A stretch of 64,000 bases of DNA from Stenotrophomonas bentonitica (GCF_013185915.1 NZ_JAAZUH010000001.1:2232001-2296000); one strand, 5' to 3'. Counted from the stretch's first letter, positions 18,901-27,805 are shown. Program-made: numbers and translations. Notes: generated by a model from the sequence alone, not told the origin.

Positions 18901-21900
18901 GCACCAGGCGAGCAACGAACTGCAGGACCTGGGCCAGCTGCTCACCGAGCATCCCGACGCCACCGGCGAGGACCATCGGGCGGCGCTGGGCACTACCACC
19001 ACCAGCACCCTGTACCCGGCGCTGCAGGCCTTCGCCGCGCTGCTGGCCTCGCCGGGGCTGCAGGCCGCGCTGCAGCGCCAGCAGTGGGTCCCGCGCTGGA
19101 TCAGCGTCGATATCGACGGCAACGTGACGGCGCTGGACGCGGCAGGTGTGCTGCACCCGCTCGATCGCAACGACCGCTGGCAACACGCACCTGACGCTGC
19201 AGCGCAGCTGGCCACCGTGCGTGCGGTCGCTTACCACCTGGGGGGGCAGGTCCGCTCCGACGGTCGGGTCAATATCTCGGACATCCTCACCGCGCACGGC
19301 GGCTGCGGACCCGAAGAGGAAACCCACTTCGACGGTGCGGCACGTTGCGTGGAACGACTGCTGGCGGAACTTCGGCTGGGCATGCGCGCCGACCTGCTGC
19401 ATGCGTGGGATGCGCTGGATGCCAACGACCTTGTACAGGTCCGCGCCACCACCACCGCCTTCCTCGCGCAGCGCGCGCCGGGCGAGCAGACCCTGCTGGA
19501 GTACCTGGCGCGGCCGTTGATCGAGCGCGGTGAGATGGCCTGGGACCAGGTCCACCGCGCCAGCCATTTCATCGCCGCCATGGCGCGCACGCCGCGCGCG
19601 CAGGTGCTGCAGACCGCGCTGCTGCGCGCGCTCGGCTGGTACCAGGGCAGCACCCATGCGCCCACCTCCCCGACCCTGCTGGCCAGCCTGATGCGGGTGG
19701 CGATCGTGCTCGACCTGGGCCCGCCCTCCAACCGCGACGCGCGCGTGCTGCTGGGCTACCGCCTGCACAAGCCCTCCAACTGGGGGCGCACGTTCGCCCA
19801 GATCCGGCTGGACTTCCTCGACTACCTGCGCAGCATGGGACGTATTCCCACTTCGATGCTGGGCATGGCAACAACGCTGGCGCTGCAGGATGCCGCGCCG
19901 GAGCTGCTGGCGCGCGACGTGCCACCCAACCTGGTGTATGCCAACACCATCGCCTCGATTCATTTCGTCTGCGGCGTGCATCTGGCCGAACGGATCCGCC
20001 GCGGATTGTCGCAGCAGATGCGTTTCAGCGAACTGCTGACCCTGTCGGCCGACCTCATGGAGGGAGAAGACGTGCCGGAACTGGTCAAGCAGATGACGCT
20101 TCAGGCGCGACGCCTGCCGACCCAGGACTGGTACGTGTTCCGCCAGCTGGAACGCAACTCGGCACGACCGCTGCGTCGCTCCGCACGCATGGAAGCCGCA
20201 CTGCTGGCGTTCGAACAGCGCGTGGCCGACATCGAGCACGCGGTAGCGGACGTGCTGGCCCCGCTGCCCTACCGCATGCCACTGGTCGAGGCAGAGATCC
20301 ACCGCCTGTTCCCGACGTTCCCCGGCGTGCTCGCCGAGCATGCCTGGAATTCCACCGCCTTCCTGCTCTGCCACGACGACAACCACTTTGGCCCCAGCTT
20401 TCCATTCTTCGAACTGGTCGCAGCCGGGGCGCTGCGCAACAGCAGCGATCGCTGGCGGCCGTGCCGCACCTTCGTTCCAGACACCCCACTGAACCGCGCG
20501 CCGGGCAATCCCCGCTATGAGGCCGCCCTGCAGGACGCCTTTGTGCAGATGAAGCCCGCGCTGCGGCGCCTGGCCGACATCAATGCGCGCTATCAACACC
20601 GCTTCGACGGGTACTTCCGCAAGGCGCAACGTGGCTACGGGGTATTGATCGAAGAGGCGCTGTACCAGCGGCCGGAAGCGGAGCGCGATGCGCTGCGCCG
20701 CGGCGACGTGCAGGTGTTTACCCTGCGCACGCATGAGCCGGACCTGGAAGCCGGGCAGGAAACCCGCAACGACACCGACCCGTATCGGGGCCGCTTTGGC
20801 GTGGTTTATTCGCTGAACGTGACCGGGCAGCTGCGTCACTTCCAGCTGTTCCCGCTGCAGAGCCGGATCGTGCCGCTGCCGTTGGACGGACCACTGCCGC
20901 TGGGCGGCGAGCTGCAGAAGCGCAAGGTGCGCCTGCGCAGCGGAAACACGGCCACCGTATACGTCCGCCGCGGCACGCCCCTGCCGGTGGATTGGGATGC
21001 CTTTTCCAGCGACAAGGCACCGACCGCCGGCAAGCTGTCGAACGTGATCGTCGAACCCCTGCTGGCGCCACCGCGCGCGGGCGACCACGACAACGCCACC
21101 CGCTCACCGTTCCATGCCCTGGTCGACCCCGTCCAACGGGAGTTCTTCTGGCTCGAGCAGGAAAGCTTCCATCGCGAAGGCTTCGCCATCACCGGCTATG
21201 AAGCGCACATGCAAGACGCTCCGCTCTGGCTCAGGGCCGCGGACTTCATCGTGCCATTCGTGGAGAACCTGCGCCGGATGTCATCGAAGAACCGCAACGA
21301 AGTCGCGTTCGCGGTGTTCGGGTTCTATCTTGAAGCCGTGATCGTGTTCGGCCCGGTGCTCGGCAGCGTAGCCAAGGCGCTGGCCAGGCCGGGAGCGAAG
21401 CTGACCAGCGCGCGCCTTGCCGAACTCTCGAAGATTGTCGGGCGCGGTACCGTGGACGCGCTCAACCCGGCGGCTGGCAGCGTAGCGTTGATGGGCCTGG
21501 GGGTCAGCGTGGTCCAGCGCGTGGCGCGCGGCAGGCTTCGCTTTCTGTGGAAGCTGATGGGTCGACAGCCACCACCGGCGCGCGCCCTGGGCATGCGCTG
21601 GGCGATGCGCGAAGGCATGGCCATCGCCAAGGAAGGCAGCTCGCTGGCGTCCCCGCTGTATGAGATCAAGGTGCGCACCGTGGACGGCATTCCCGGTGCG
21701 CTGGTGGCGCCGCCGCCGCTCGCCGGGAGCAGCCGGACCCTGCACCTGGTCGACCCCGCCACGCTGACCCTGTACGGACCGGCGTTCCAGGAGCGGCTGG
21801 GCGAAGGTGGCAACGCGGCCGGGATGCTGATCAAGGTGGGCGGCAGCCCGCGCACCCCGCATGTGTCGCCGGGCAAGGCGCTCAAGCCGATCAAGCAGGG

Positions 21901-22009
21901 CGGCAAGGCCTCCGACGAAGAAGGCGATGCCGAACAGGGCGAACTGCAGCCGCCCGTGGTGGTGCTGCCCGACCATCGCGCCCTGGGGATACCTGCGGCC
22001 CACCGATAA
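15992..22009 (+). CDS. Very large repeat-containing protein of unknown function, 2005 aa
   Basis: I do not recognise a characterised family. The ATG at 15992 follows a good GGGAGC site. Residues 1-420 are Ala/Leu-rich with hydrophobic segments near 315-380. Four degenerate repeats of about 180 residues follow. Their most similar blocks start near residues 533, 708, 897 and 1075, for example LLHAPVRSDGRLRVPEML and HLGGQVRSDGRVNISDIL. A non-repetitive region (about 1130-1740) follows. Near residues 1765-1850 it has NEVAFAVFGFYLEAVIVFGP and a further hydrophobic patch, then a charged tail ending near a GKASDEEGDAEQGE segment. There is no signal peptide. The overall plan (giant, modular, late hydrophobic hairpin) recalls very large toxin- or effector-like proteins of Pseudomonas, but this is only a resemblance. 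Its neighbours are opgB and an MscS channel gene. Confidence 0.85.
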   Translation: MLGPLQGASRPAAPPPSAVPAPMEPTPGVAPVSLRNAAWDGGNDTTDVPLTPALTRLLRRCPLLPSELTRVEARLRDALATTSPEALGMQLAAVLKDAPLAARPAALDTALAAQSTVPLPTPDAWAQECSRVVAALLRGLGQLQCRRAAGLALYAVSNAALGPEGARLLAWSQQAAALPQLLHARSALPWLEWLCQLPLPSLRGGAWVEPLIALLPHWLDGTLQQAASGHRELHRALELPSAPLRLLLLGTVWALWFRQQAPAPPTTTVGQRLARLPAALDQLDRLGTGARALFAPVAPALTDAASSPFPCTALAITSAAASTRLLHPALPVAMAGAATLPALARQLGRQRGAALAVGVAASTTAAGLATWALNTATTSAPGTNSAPFEPVFRTDAPPATDSEPTPPRRPVRSLDTATAGQTEAAAQDQVALIEALWSLRDAAVTQGSVMIPRTAFTPAAGSPLAMALLGIREQLGWLYRQDDFQQRLYAERTPPSTIRVADGQVHAARATSGTVIQLHPQFDAEGINTWSTPTEVLLLDLQRIVRSAGGCFDNAVPGRLDCALGFYLGHPASTGTQRPLAIDSAIQHLERLLQLPDGQTAATNETTTLLALEQDVRALKAAPIRGLEPIWRSWRPDPRSHLGHNMALARSLLLQVSQHADVIAQCWHQHADPAQLEYPAQGPVLARGLQGTRSVPLFDAGDPPAALASIDSLLRGLATLLHAPVRSDGRLRVPEMLAYYAAPLPAAPIDDAPFDTCLAALERQLAPSPPPVPEPRRVAIEWGQRSDALAQQDHQRLLYRLWERFDALPYTWEEALEQQSLAPTASSPLLAAWREAQQQLRLVFEQPDIWLAMRRQNATFTTLRVGTDGLTAQVRGGGRSVIIADGLPGRFAPPLSGWLEALYRMTDRLGRFSSGTTVPLGNALQFHGALPPRSALPCAVPTLCTQAHLLLAIARVQESWVQHSPPQSAWHQASNELQDLGQLLTEHPDATGEDHRAALGTTTTSTLYPALQAFAALLASPGLQAALQRQQWVPRWISVDIDGNVTALDAAGVLHPLDRNDRWQHAPDAAAQLATVRAVAYHLGGQVRSDGRVNISDILTAHGGCGPEEETHFDGAARCVERLLAELRLGMRADLLHAWDALDANDLVQVRATTTAFLAQRAPGEQTLLEYLARPLIERGEMAWDQVHRASHFIAAMARTPRAQVLQTALLRALGWYQGSTHAPTSPTLLASLMRVAIVLDLGPPSNRDARVLLGYRLHKPSNWGRTFAQIRLDFLDYLRSMGRIPTSMLGMATTLALQDAAPELLARDVPPNLVYANTIASIHFVCGVHLAERIRRGLSQQMRFSELLTLSADLMEGEDVPELVKQMTLQARRLPTQDWYVFRQLERNSARPLRRSARMEAALLAFEQRVADIEHAVADVLAPLPYRMPLVEAEIHRLFPTFPGVLAEHAWNSTAFLLCHDDNHFGPSFPFFELVAAGALRNSSDRWRPCRTFVPDTPLNRAPGNPRYEAALQDAFVQMKPALRRLADINARYQHRFDGYFRKAQRGYGVLIEEALYQRPEAERDALRRGDVQVFTLRTHEPDLEAGQETRNDTDPYRGRFGVVYSLNVTGQLRHFQLFPLQSRIVPLPLDGPLPLGGELQKRKVRLRSGNTATVYVRRGTPLPVDWDAFSSDKAPTAGKLSNVIVEPLLAPPRAGDHDNATRSPFHALVDPVQREFFWLEQESFHREGFAITGYEAHMQDAPLWLRAADFIVPFVENLRRMSSKNRNEVAFAVFGFYLEAVIVFGPVLGSVAKALARPGAKLTSARLAELSKIVGRGTVDALNPAAGSVALMGLGVSVVQRVARGRLRFLWKLMGRQPPPARALGMRWAMREGMAIAKEGSSLASPLYEIKVRTVDGIPGALVAPPPLAGSSRTLHLVDPATLTLYGPAFQERLGEGGNAAGMLIKVGGSPRTPHVSPGKALKPIKQGGKASDEEGDAEQGELQPPVVVLPDHRALGIPAAHR

Positions 22010-22027
22010 GGCGGACCGCAGGTGCGG

Positions 22028-24478
22028 TCAGGGCGTTTCCGGTGGCAGCGACGGGTCGCGCACCAGGTGGATGTCGGTGGGCGCGGACAGCGCGATATCG
22101 GCTTCCGCGAATTTCTGGAGCATGGTGAAGTACAGGTCGCTGCGCACGCCGTACACCGCGCGCGGGCCGGAGGTGTAGGCGAAGCTGTTGATCGCCACCT
22201 GGCCGTTGGCGATCGAGTCGATGAACACCGACGGCGCCGGGTCGGCCAGCACGCCCACATGGTCGGTGTACGCATCGAGCAGGATCTGCCGCACCAGCGC
22301 CACGTCGGTACTGAGCGGCACGGTGAACTGGATCTGGATGCGGCCCTGCGCGTTGCCCATGGTCATGTTGCGGATGGTCTTGGTGATCAGCTCGGAATTC
22401 GGCACGATCAGCGTCGACTTGTCGCCCACCTGGATCTCGGTGGAGCGCACATTGATCCGCTTGATGTCGCCCTCCTGGTCGCCCAGCTTGACCCAGTCGC
22501 CGATCTTCACCGGCCGCTCGGCCAGCAGGATCAGACCGGACACGAAGTTCTGGGTGATCGCCTGCAGGCCGAAACCAATACCCACGGACAGCGCACTCAC
22601 CACCAGCGCCAGCTTTTCGAAACCGATGCCCAGCGCGGTCAAGGCCCACAGCACCGCCGCGATGATGCCCAGGTAGCGCGTGACTGTACTGATCGAATTA
22701 CGCGCGCCAGCGTCCAGCTCGGTCTTGGGCAGGTAGGTGTCGCTCAGCCAGCGCTGGAACGCCTGCATCACGCCCCACACCAGCAGGAAGGCGAGCACCG
22801 CGTACAGGATGTTGCTGGGCTTGAGGGTCAGGTTGTCGCCAAGGCTGATCCCCTTGGACAACGTATCCAGCCCACCGTACAGCGCACTGACGTTGCCGAA
22901 CGGTGCGGTCAGCGCGATCACCGCCAGCAGGATCACGCCGATGCGCAGCGCCGCCGACAGCAGAACGCCGGCCTGCACCACGCGCGACTCGCTCAGCCCG
23001 GTGGTCAGCAGCACGGTGCGGCCGATGCTGCTGGTCGGGCACAGCAGCCAGGTGGCCAGGTCGTCGGCGAACTTCATCAGCAGCGAGGCGGCCATCAGCA
23101 CCACCGCGCCCCAGACCAGCTGCTGGCCGACGAACAGCGCCAGGTTGAGATAGCCCAGCAGGGTAGCGATCACTGCAGCTGCCACCACCACGTGGCCGGC
23201 CAGGCGCGCCACCACGATCCAGCCACTGCGGCGCGGCGGGCCCTTCGGCTTGGCATTGGGATCGGCCTGCGCCTGCGCTTCCAGCTTGGCGGCGGCTTCG
23301 TCGGTCTGGCGGCGGTGCAGGCGTGCCAGCGAGATCAGGATGGCAATGATCAGCGCCATGTAGGTGATCGCGATCAGGCCATCCACCGCCACGGTGGTGA
23401 TGGTGCTGGTGCGTGCCGCGCGGTTCAGCGCGACCAGCACGACGCTGAGCCAGGTCAGGCCGGCCGCGCCCCAGGCGTACTTGCGCAGCCGCCAGGCGGC
23501 GGTGTCGTCCAGGTTGAGCAGGCGCCACGAAGGGCGCTTGGGCACCAGCAGGCAGGCGCTCAGCGCGGTGATGAACGCCGCGATGAAGGTGGCCACCTGA
23601 AGGCTCATCGCCACGTTCTGCAGGCGGGGTGGAATCGCGCCGATCGCATCCAGTGCACCGATCAACACCACCCCGGCCAGGCCCGGCAGCATCGTGCCCA
23701 CCAGCAGCAACCACACCGCCAGCCCGGACCGGCGCAGGCGTCCATCCGGAGCGCGTTCAGAAGCCGCGTAGCGTCGCCCGGCCGCGCGCAGCCACAGCCG
23801 CAGCGGGAAGAACATCAACAGCGCCAGCACCAGGCCGGTCAGCGGCGCACCCCAGCCGTGCTGGGCAATGGCCTTGCGTGCGGTGCTTTCGCCCTGCCGG
23901 TACAGCGCGCCCAGCCGCTGCATGTCGGCCGGCACGTCCTTGGCGAACTGCCGCCACAGGGTCGGCGACAGCGGCGAGTTCACCTTGCGGGCGAGATCTT
24001 CGCTCAACTGGGTGACACGCATCTTTTCGATGTCCGCGCCCAGCTGCTTTGCGTCCACCCCCAGCAGCTTGGCGCGGGCGATCGCCGAGGCGATGTCGGC
24101 GCGCTGCTGGGTCAGTGCCTTGCGCTGCTGGGCCAGCTCGCGCGCTTCCACCGTGCCCTCGGGCACCGTGCCCAGCTGGGTCAGGCGGTTGTCGAGCTGG
24201 TCCAGCTCCGGCTGCAGGGCGCCCTGCGCACCATCGGCATCACGCTGTACCTTCATGGCGCGGTCGAACAGCGAGCTCAGGGTCTCGCGGGTTTCGGCGT
24301 CGGCCAGCGCGTCACGGATCGCGTCCAGTTCCTTGCCGGCCTGGGACAGCTGCGCCTTGGGCTGCGCGGTGGGATCGTCGGTGGCCTGCGCCCAGGCCCC
24401 GGGGGCCATGCACAGCCAGACACTCAGCAGCAACGCGGCCAGCGGCCGCAGCAGGGAATTACGAGGACGGAAAGACAA
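22028..24478 (-). CDS. Large MscS-family mechanosensitive channel with DUF3772-type periplasmic domain
   Basis: This 816-residue channel of the extended MscS class releases solutes on hypo-osmotic shock. It has a cleaved signal peptide (LLLSVWLCMAPGAWAQA) and a helical periplasmic domain (about 35-200) rich in coiled-coil Gln/Leu. About ten membrane helices follow, then the pore-lining MscS helix and beta domain: LALVVSALSVGIGFGLQAI, SGLILLAERPVKIGDWVKLG and VRSTEIQVGDKSTLIVPNSEL. The C-terminal alpha/beta domain ends near PTDIHLVRDP. The start at 24478 gives a proper signal peptide. It is convergent with the 2005-residue gene (18 bases between stops), so it is transcribed separately. OpgB and this channel share an osmotic-adaptation theme. 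Confidence 0.93.
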   Translation of the reverse strand: MSFRPRNSLLRPLAALLLSVWLCMAPGAWAQATDDPTAQPKAQLSQAGKELDAIRDALADAETRETLSSLFDRAMKVQRDADGAQGALQPELDQLDNRLTQLGTVPEGTVEARELAQQRKALTQQRADIASAIARAKLLGVDAKQLGADIEKMRVTQLSEDLARKVNSPLSPTLWRQFAKDVPADMQRLGALYRQGESTARKAIAQHGWGAPLTGLVLALLMFFPLRLWLRAAGRRYAASERAPDGRLRRSGLAVWLLLVGTMLPGLAGVVLIGALDAIGAIPPRLQNVAMSLQVATFIAAFITALSACLLVPKRPSWRLLNLDDTAAWRLRKYAWGAAGLTWLSVVLVALNRAARTSTITTVAVDGLIAITYMALIIAILISLARLHRRQTDEAAAKLEAQAQADPNAKPKGPPRRSGWIVVARLAGHVVVAAAVIATLLGYLNLALFVGQQLVWGAVVLMAASLLMKFADDLATWLLCPTSSIGRTVLLTTGLSESRVVQAGVLLSAALRIGVILLAVIALTAPFGNVSALYGGLDTLSKGISLGDNLTLKPSNILYAVLAFLLVWGVMQAFQRWLSDTYLPKTELDAGARNSISTVTRYLGIIAAVLWALTALGIGFEKLALVVSALSVGIGFGLQAITQNFVSGLILLAERPVKIGDWVKLGDQEGDIKRINVRSTEIQVGDKSTLIVPNSELITKTIRNMTMGNAQGRIQIQFTVPLSTDVALVRQILLDAYTDHVGVLADPAPSVFIDSIANGQVAINSFAYTSGPRAVYGVRSDLYFTMLQKFAEADIALSAPTDIHLVRDPSLPPETP

Positions 24479-24640
24479 ACCTGCACCTGGAGTTCACGCG
24501 GACCACCGCGCCTGCCGGGGACTATAAACCGAGCCCTGTTCACACCGGGTATGCATGTGTAAATCGCATCGTTCAGGCTTCACCCGGCCATGGCGGCGGC
24601 CCCGGCATCGTGGCGTCCACTTCCACTACGGGGGCACTCA

Positions 24641-25135
24641 ATGACCACGCATTCCGAACTGAAAACCGTTGCCAACCTGCAGCTGCCGCGTTACCTCGGT
24701 ACCTGGTACGAACTCGCCCGGCTGCCGATGTCCCATGAGCCGGAAGACTGCACCGATGTCACGGCCCACTACGCATTGAAGGACAACGGCCACGTGGCGG
24801 TGCGCAATCGCTGCCGGATCGGCGACAAGGTCGAAGAAGCCGAAGGCGAAGCCACTCCGGTCGGTGACGACCCCGCACGCCTGGAAGTGAGCTTCCTGCC
24901 GGCAGGCCTGCGCTGGATTCCCTTCACCAAGGGCGACTACTGGGTGATCCAGGTGGCGCCGGACTACAGCGTCGCCCTGGTCGGCAGCCCGGATCGCAGG
25001 TATCTGTGGTTGCTCGGGCGCGAGCCCACGCTGGATGCCACCACCGCCGAGCACTACCTGGAAGTGGCGCGCCTGCAGGGCTTCGACCTGACCCCGCTGA
25101 TCCGCACCCCGCACACCGGCCATCCCACTGCCTGA
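24641..25135 (+). CDS. Lipocalin family protein (Blc-like)
   Basis: This 164-residue beta-barrel binds small lipophilic molecules. It shows the lipocalin N-terminal signature GxW in LPRYLGTWYELARLP, a central YWVIQVAPDYSVALVGSPDR block matching Blc-type bacterial lipocalins, and a C-terminal helix region (AEHYLEVARLQGFD). Unlike E. coli Blc it has no lipobox or signal peptide: the start at 24641 (GGGGG upstream) puts the barrel just 15 residues in, so a cytoplasmic location is expected. It lies six bases upstream of the FAD oxidoreductase and is probably co-transcribed with it. Confidence 0.9.
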   Translation: MTTHSELKTVANLQLPRYLGTWYELARLPMSHEPEDCTDVTAHYALKDNGHVAVRNRCRIGDKVEEAEGEATPVGDDPARLEVSFLPAGLRWIPFTKGDYWVIQVAPDYSVALVGSPDRRYLWLLGREPTLDATTAEHYLEVARLQGFDLTPLIRTPHTGHPTA

Positions 25136-25141
25136 TCGCGC

Positions 25142-26356
25142 ATGGACCTCAAGAGCGGCTATCCCTTCTGGGCGGTCAGCAACGGGCTGATGCATGCCTT
25201 CCCACCGCTGCGCGAAGACCGCAGCTGCGACGTGCTGGTGGTGGGCGGTGGCATCAGCGGCGCACTGATCGCCAATGAGCTGTGTGCGCACGGCCATGAC
25301 GTGGTGCTGGTCGAGCAGCGCGACATCGGCTGGGGCAGCACGGCCGCCAGTACCGCGCTGCTGCAGTATGAGATCGACACCCATCTGATCGACCTGGCCA
25401 AACGCTTCGGTGAGGCGGATGCAGTCAAGGCCTATCGCGCCTGCGCCGAGGCGATCCCGGCACTGCGCGTGGTGTCGGCCGGGTTCCGCGGCGTGGATTG
25501 CCAGCCGATGCAGAGCCTCTACTACGCCAGCAAGCGCCGCCACCGTTCGGTCCTGCAGGACGAATTCGATCTGCGCCGGAAGCACGGCTTCGACGTGCGC
25601 TGGCTGGACGCGGATACGGTTCGCGCCGAGTACGGCGTACCCGCACCCGGCGCGATCCTCAGTGCATTGGCTGCCCGGGTCGACCCGTACCAGCTCACCT
25701 ATCGTCTACTGATGCGCTTGGCAAAGGCCGGGTGCGCGGTACACGACCGCACCGTACTGCACAGCCTGGAGTCCACCGCACGCGGGGTCACCGCGACCAC
25801 GCCGGAAGGGGTACGCATCCGCAGCCGCCACGTGGTGTTGGCCACCGGCTACGCCGGTCAGCACTGGCTGAAGCAGAAGGTGGCGCGCAACCGCAGCAGC
25901 TACGCCTTCATCACCGACCCGATCGATAAGGACCTGCTCGGCCCGCTGGCCGACACCATGGTCTGGGAGTCGGCGCGGCCCTATCTGTACATGCGCAGCA
26001 CCGGCGACCACCGGCTGCTGGTCGGCGGCGAAGACGACACGGTGGACATTCCGGCCCGGCGCGACCGCCGCGTTGCCGGCAAGACCGGCACCCTGCTCAA
26101 ACAGGTCGGCAAACTGTTCCCGCACCTGCCGCTGCAGCCCGCCTTCTCCTGGGCAGGCACCTTCGCCGAAACCGAAGACGGGCTGCCGTTCTTCGGACCG
26201 CACCCGCAGTGGGGGCCCCGGGTCCTGTTCGCCATGGCCTACGGCGGCAACGGCATCACCTATTCGATGATCGGTGCCGAGCTGCTGCGGGCGCAGATCG
26301 AGCGCCGCCGCCACCCGCTGGCCGGGCTGTTCGGGTTCGAGCGCCTGGAGCGCTGA
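25142..26356 (+). CDS. FAD-dependent oxidoreductase of the DAO family
   Basis: This is a 404-residue flavoenzyme of the D-amino-acid-oxidase/glycine-oxidase superfamily. The dinucleotide-binding motif CDVLVVGGGISGALIANEL is at about residues 29-47, and Glu at the end of the second strand (VVLVEQRDIGWGSTAAST) binds ribose. HVVLATGYAG and the C-terminal GLPFFGPHPQWGPRVLFAMA, leading to GGNGITYSMIGAEL, close the FAD site. The substrate is not evident; members oxidise amino acids, amines or glycerol phosphate. It has no signal peptide. It follows the lipocalin gene by six bases, suggesting an operon. Confidence 0.88.
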   Translation: MDLKSGYPFWAVSNGLMHAFPPLREDRSCDVLVVGGGISGALIANELCAHGHDVVLVEQRDIGWGSTAASTALLQYEIDTHLIDLAKRFGEADAVKAYRACAEAIPALRVVSAGFRGVDCQPMQSLYYASKRRHRSVLQDEFDLRRKHGFDVRWLDADTVRAEYGVPAPGAILSALAARVDPYQLTYRLLMRLAKAGCAVHDRTVLHSLESTARGVTATTPEGVRIRSRHVVLATGYAGQHWLKQKVARNRSSYAFITDPIDKDLLGPLADTMVWESARPYLYMRSTGDHRLLVGGEDDTVDIPARRDRRVAGKTGTLLKQVGKLFPHLPLQPAFSWAGTFAETEDGLPFFGPHPQWGPRVLFAMAYGGNGITYSMIGAELLRAQIERRRHPLAGLFGFERLER

Positions 26357-26443
26357 CCCAAACGGCGCCACTACAGGCATCATTCAAGCAACGGCTGCTA
26401 GCGTCAGCGCTGTCGGCCGCCTTGCCTTGCCCCGGAGCCCACC

Positions 26444-26944
26444 ATGATCCGCCCGCTTTCCCTGCTGCTGTTGCTGCTGGCCCCCGGCGTCGTGCTGGCA
26501 CAGTCCGCGGCCGGTGCCACCGGCCCGCAGTCGGCCACCGACCTTGACCTGTCGCTGCCGCAGAAGCCGCTACAGTACATGAACGACCCCACCCTGCGTG
26601 GCGACCCGCCCGGCACCTTCTACGGCGACAAGAGCGGCCGCCGCGCGGTATCGCGCGATGCGGCGGGCAACCGCATCGCCGACGTGGTCGACGACAAGCT
26701 GCGGGTCAACGGCAGCATCACCACCGGGATCGGCTATGCCAAGAACTTCGGCAACACGCACTACAACGCGGCCGAGTTGAACCTCAACAAGAATTACACC
26801 AACGACGAAGGCAAGACCCGCAACATGAACCTCAACATCCAGATCAGCGAGGGCAAGGGCCCTGGCTTCTATGGACCGTATGGGGGTGGTTACGGCGGGT
26901 ACGGCCCCGGCTACTGGGGCGGTCCGCCGCCGGTCGGCTGGTAA
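26444..26944 (+). CDS. Hypothetical secreted protein with Gly/Tyr/Pro-rich tail
   Basis: I do not recognise this 166-residue protein. It begins with a clear signal peptide (IRPLSLLLLLLAPGVVLAQS). The mature part contains NGSITTGIGYAKNFGNTHYN and LNLNKNYTNDEGKTRNMNLN, alternating patterns suggestive of beta strands. It ends in a low-complexity FYGPYGGGYGGYGPGYWG tail. CGGAG lies just ahead of the ATG. It is likely periplasmic or outer-membrane associated. It is convergent with the PepSY gene (six bases between stops). Confidence 0.75.
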   Translation: MIRPLSLLLLLLAPGVVLAQSAAGATGPQSATDLDLSLPQKPLQYMNDPTLRGDPPGTFYGDKSGRRAVSRDAAGNRIADVVDDKLRVNGSITTGIGYAKNFGNTHYNAAELNLNKNYTNDEGKTRNMNLNIQISEGKGPGFYGPYGGGYGGYGPGYWGGPPPVGW

Positions 26945-26950
26945 GCCGGC

Positions 26951-27385
26951 TCAGTCCCACCAGTTGTCGCGCTGGGTGGAAATGATCCGCCCGTCATGGC
27001 CGCTCATGCGCACGTCCACGCGCTGGTTGCGGGCATTGCGCGCCTCCAGGGTCCAGGTGGCGCCATCGCGTTCCACCGACTCGATCTTCGTCAGTCCGGC
27101 CTTGCCAGCCAGGCTCAGGATCTGCCCGGCCTCCAGCATCGGGCGGCCGCTGAGCGGATCGAAGATCTCGCCGTTGGCCGGGTCGACGATCACTTCGGCC
27201 AGGCGGCCGTCGGCGCGGATGACATCGGCTTCCCACACGCCATCGTCGCGCTCGAGTTCCATGACCTGGGTGTAGCCGGCGGCGCTCAGTTTGGCCTGCA
27301 CCTCGGCGGCGTTCAGGGAGGCGGCGTATGCCGGGGCGGTGGTGAAGGTGGCCGCCAGCGCGGCGGCAAGGATCAGCTTGTTCAT
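26951..27385 (-). CDS. Secreted PepSY-domain protein
   Basis: This 144-residue exported protein has a signal peptide (NKLILAAALAATFTTAPAYA) and two PepSY-like repeats. The first is LNAAEVQAKLSAAGYTQVME leading to DPANGEIFDPLSGRP; the second runs from AGQILSLAGKAGLTKIESVE to GHDGRIISTQ. PepSY domains are small periplasmic modules thought to inhibit proteases or sense the envelope. The start at 27385 has AGGAAC upstream. It is divergent from a second PepSY gene that heads a two-component operon, so it may be a target or modulator of that system (inference). Confidence 0.88.
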   Translation of the reverse strand: MNKLILAAALAATFTTAPAYAASLNAAEVQAKLSAAGYTQVMELERDDGVWEADVIRADGRLAEVIVDPANGEIFDPLSGRPMLEAGQILSLAGKAGLTKIESVERDGATWTLEARNARNQRVDVRMSGHDGRIISTQRDNWWD

Positions 27386-27499
27386 GGGGTGTTCCTGGAA
27401 AGAGACCGGATCATCCCGGCACCGCCAGTCTGGCAAGCGCCCTTAAGCGCAGCATGAGGCCCGCTGTTAGGACCCGTTTAAAGGTCCCGCGTATACCGT

Positions 27500-27805
27500 A
27501 TGGCCATGAATACCCTCGCGCTGCTGCTGCCCCTGCTGTTGACCGCCTCGGCCCAGGACCCCATGCGGGTGCTGGACGGCGGTGCGCGCCAGCAGGACGC
27601 GGTGCGCCAGGCAGTCAAGCAGGGCCGCTACGTCCCGCTGGAAACCGTGGTGCGCGACGCCCTGCGCCGCTACCCCGGGCAGCTGCTGGAGGTCGAACTG
27701 GACGACGGCGAGTACGAGATCGAGATCCTCGGCCCCAACGGCGTGGTGATGGAGCTGGACTATGATGCGACCAGCGGCCGCCTGCTCAAGATGGAAGAGG
27801 ACTGA
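27500..27805 (+). CDS. Small PepSY-domain protein upstream of a two-component system
   Basis: This 101-residue exported protein has a short signal peptide (NTLALLLPLLLTASAQ) and a single PepSY module: VPLETVVRDALRRYPGQLLE, then GEYEIEILGPNGVVMELDYD and GRLLKMEED. The stop overlaps the response-regulator start as TGATG, so the three genes PepSY-regulator-kinase are translationally coupled. An ATG two codons downstream (27506) is equally possible. In similar loci the PepSY protein is the periplasmic sensor-side partner or target of the kinase; that is inferred from position. Confidence 0.85.
   Translation: MAMNTLALLLPLLLTASAQDPMRVLDGGARQQDAVRQAVKQGRYVPLETVVRDALRRYPGQLLEVELDDGEYEIEILGPNGVVMELDYDATSGRLLKMEED

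Noticed and set aside
22022..24562. 846-codon plus-strand frame
   Set aside because: It is antisense to the MscS channel; His/Gln/Arg-rich composition shows a shadow frame.
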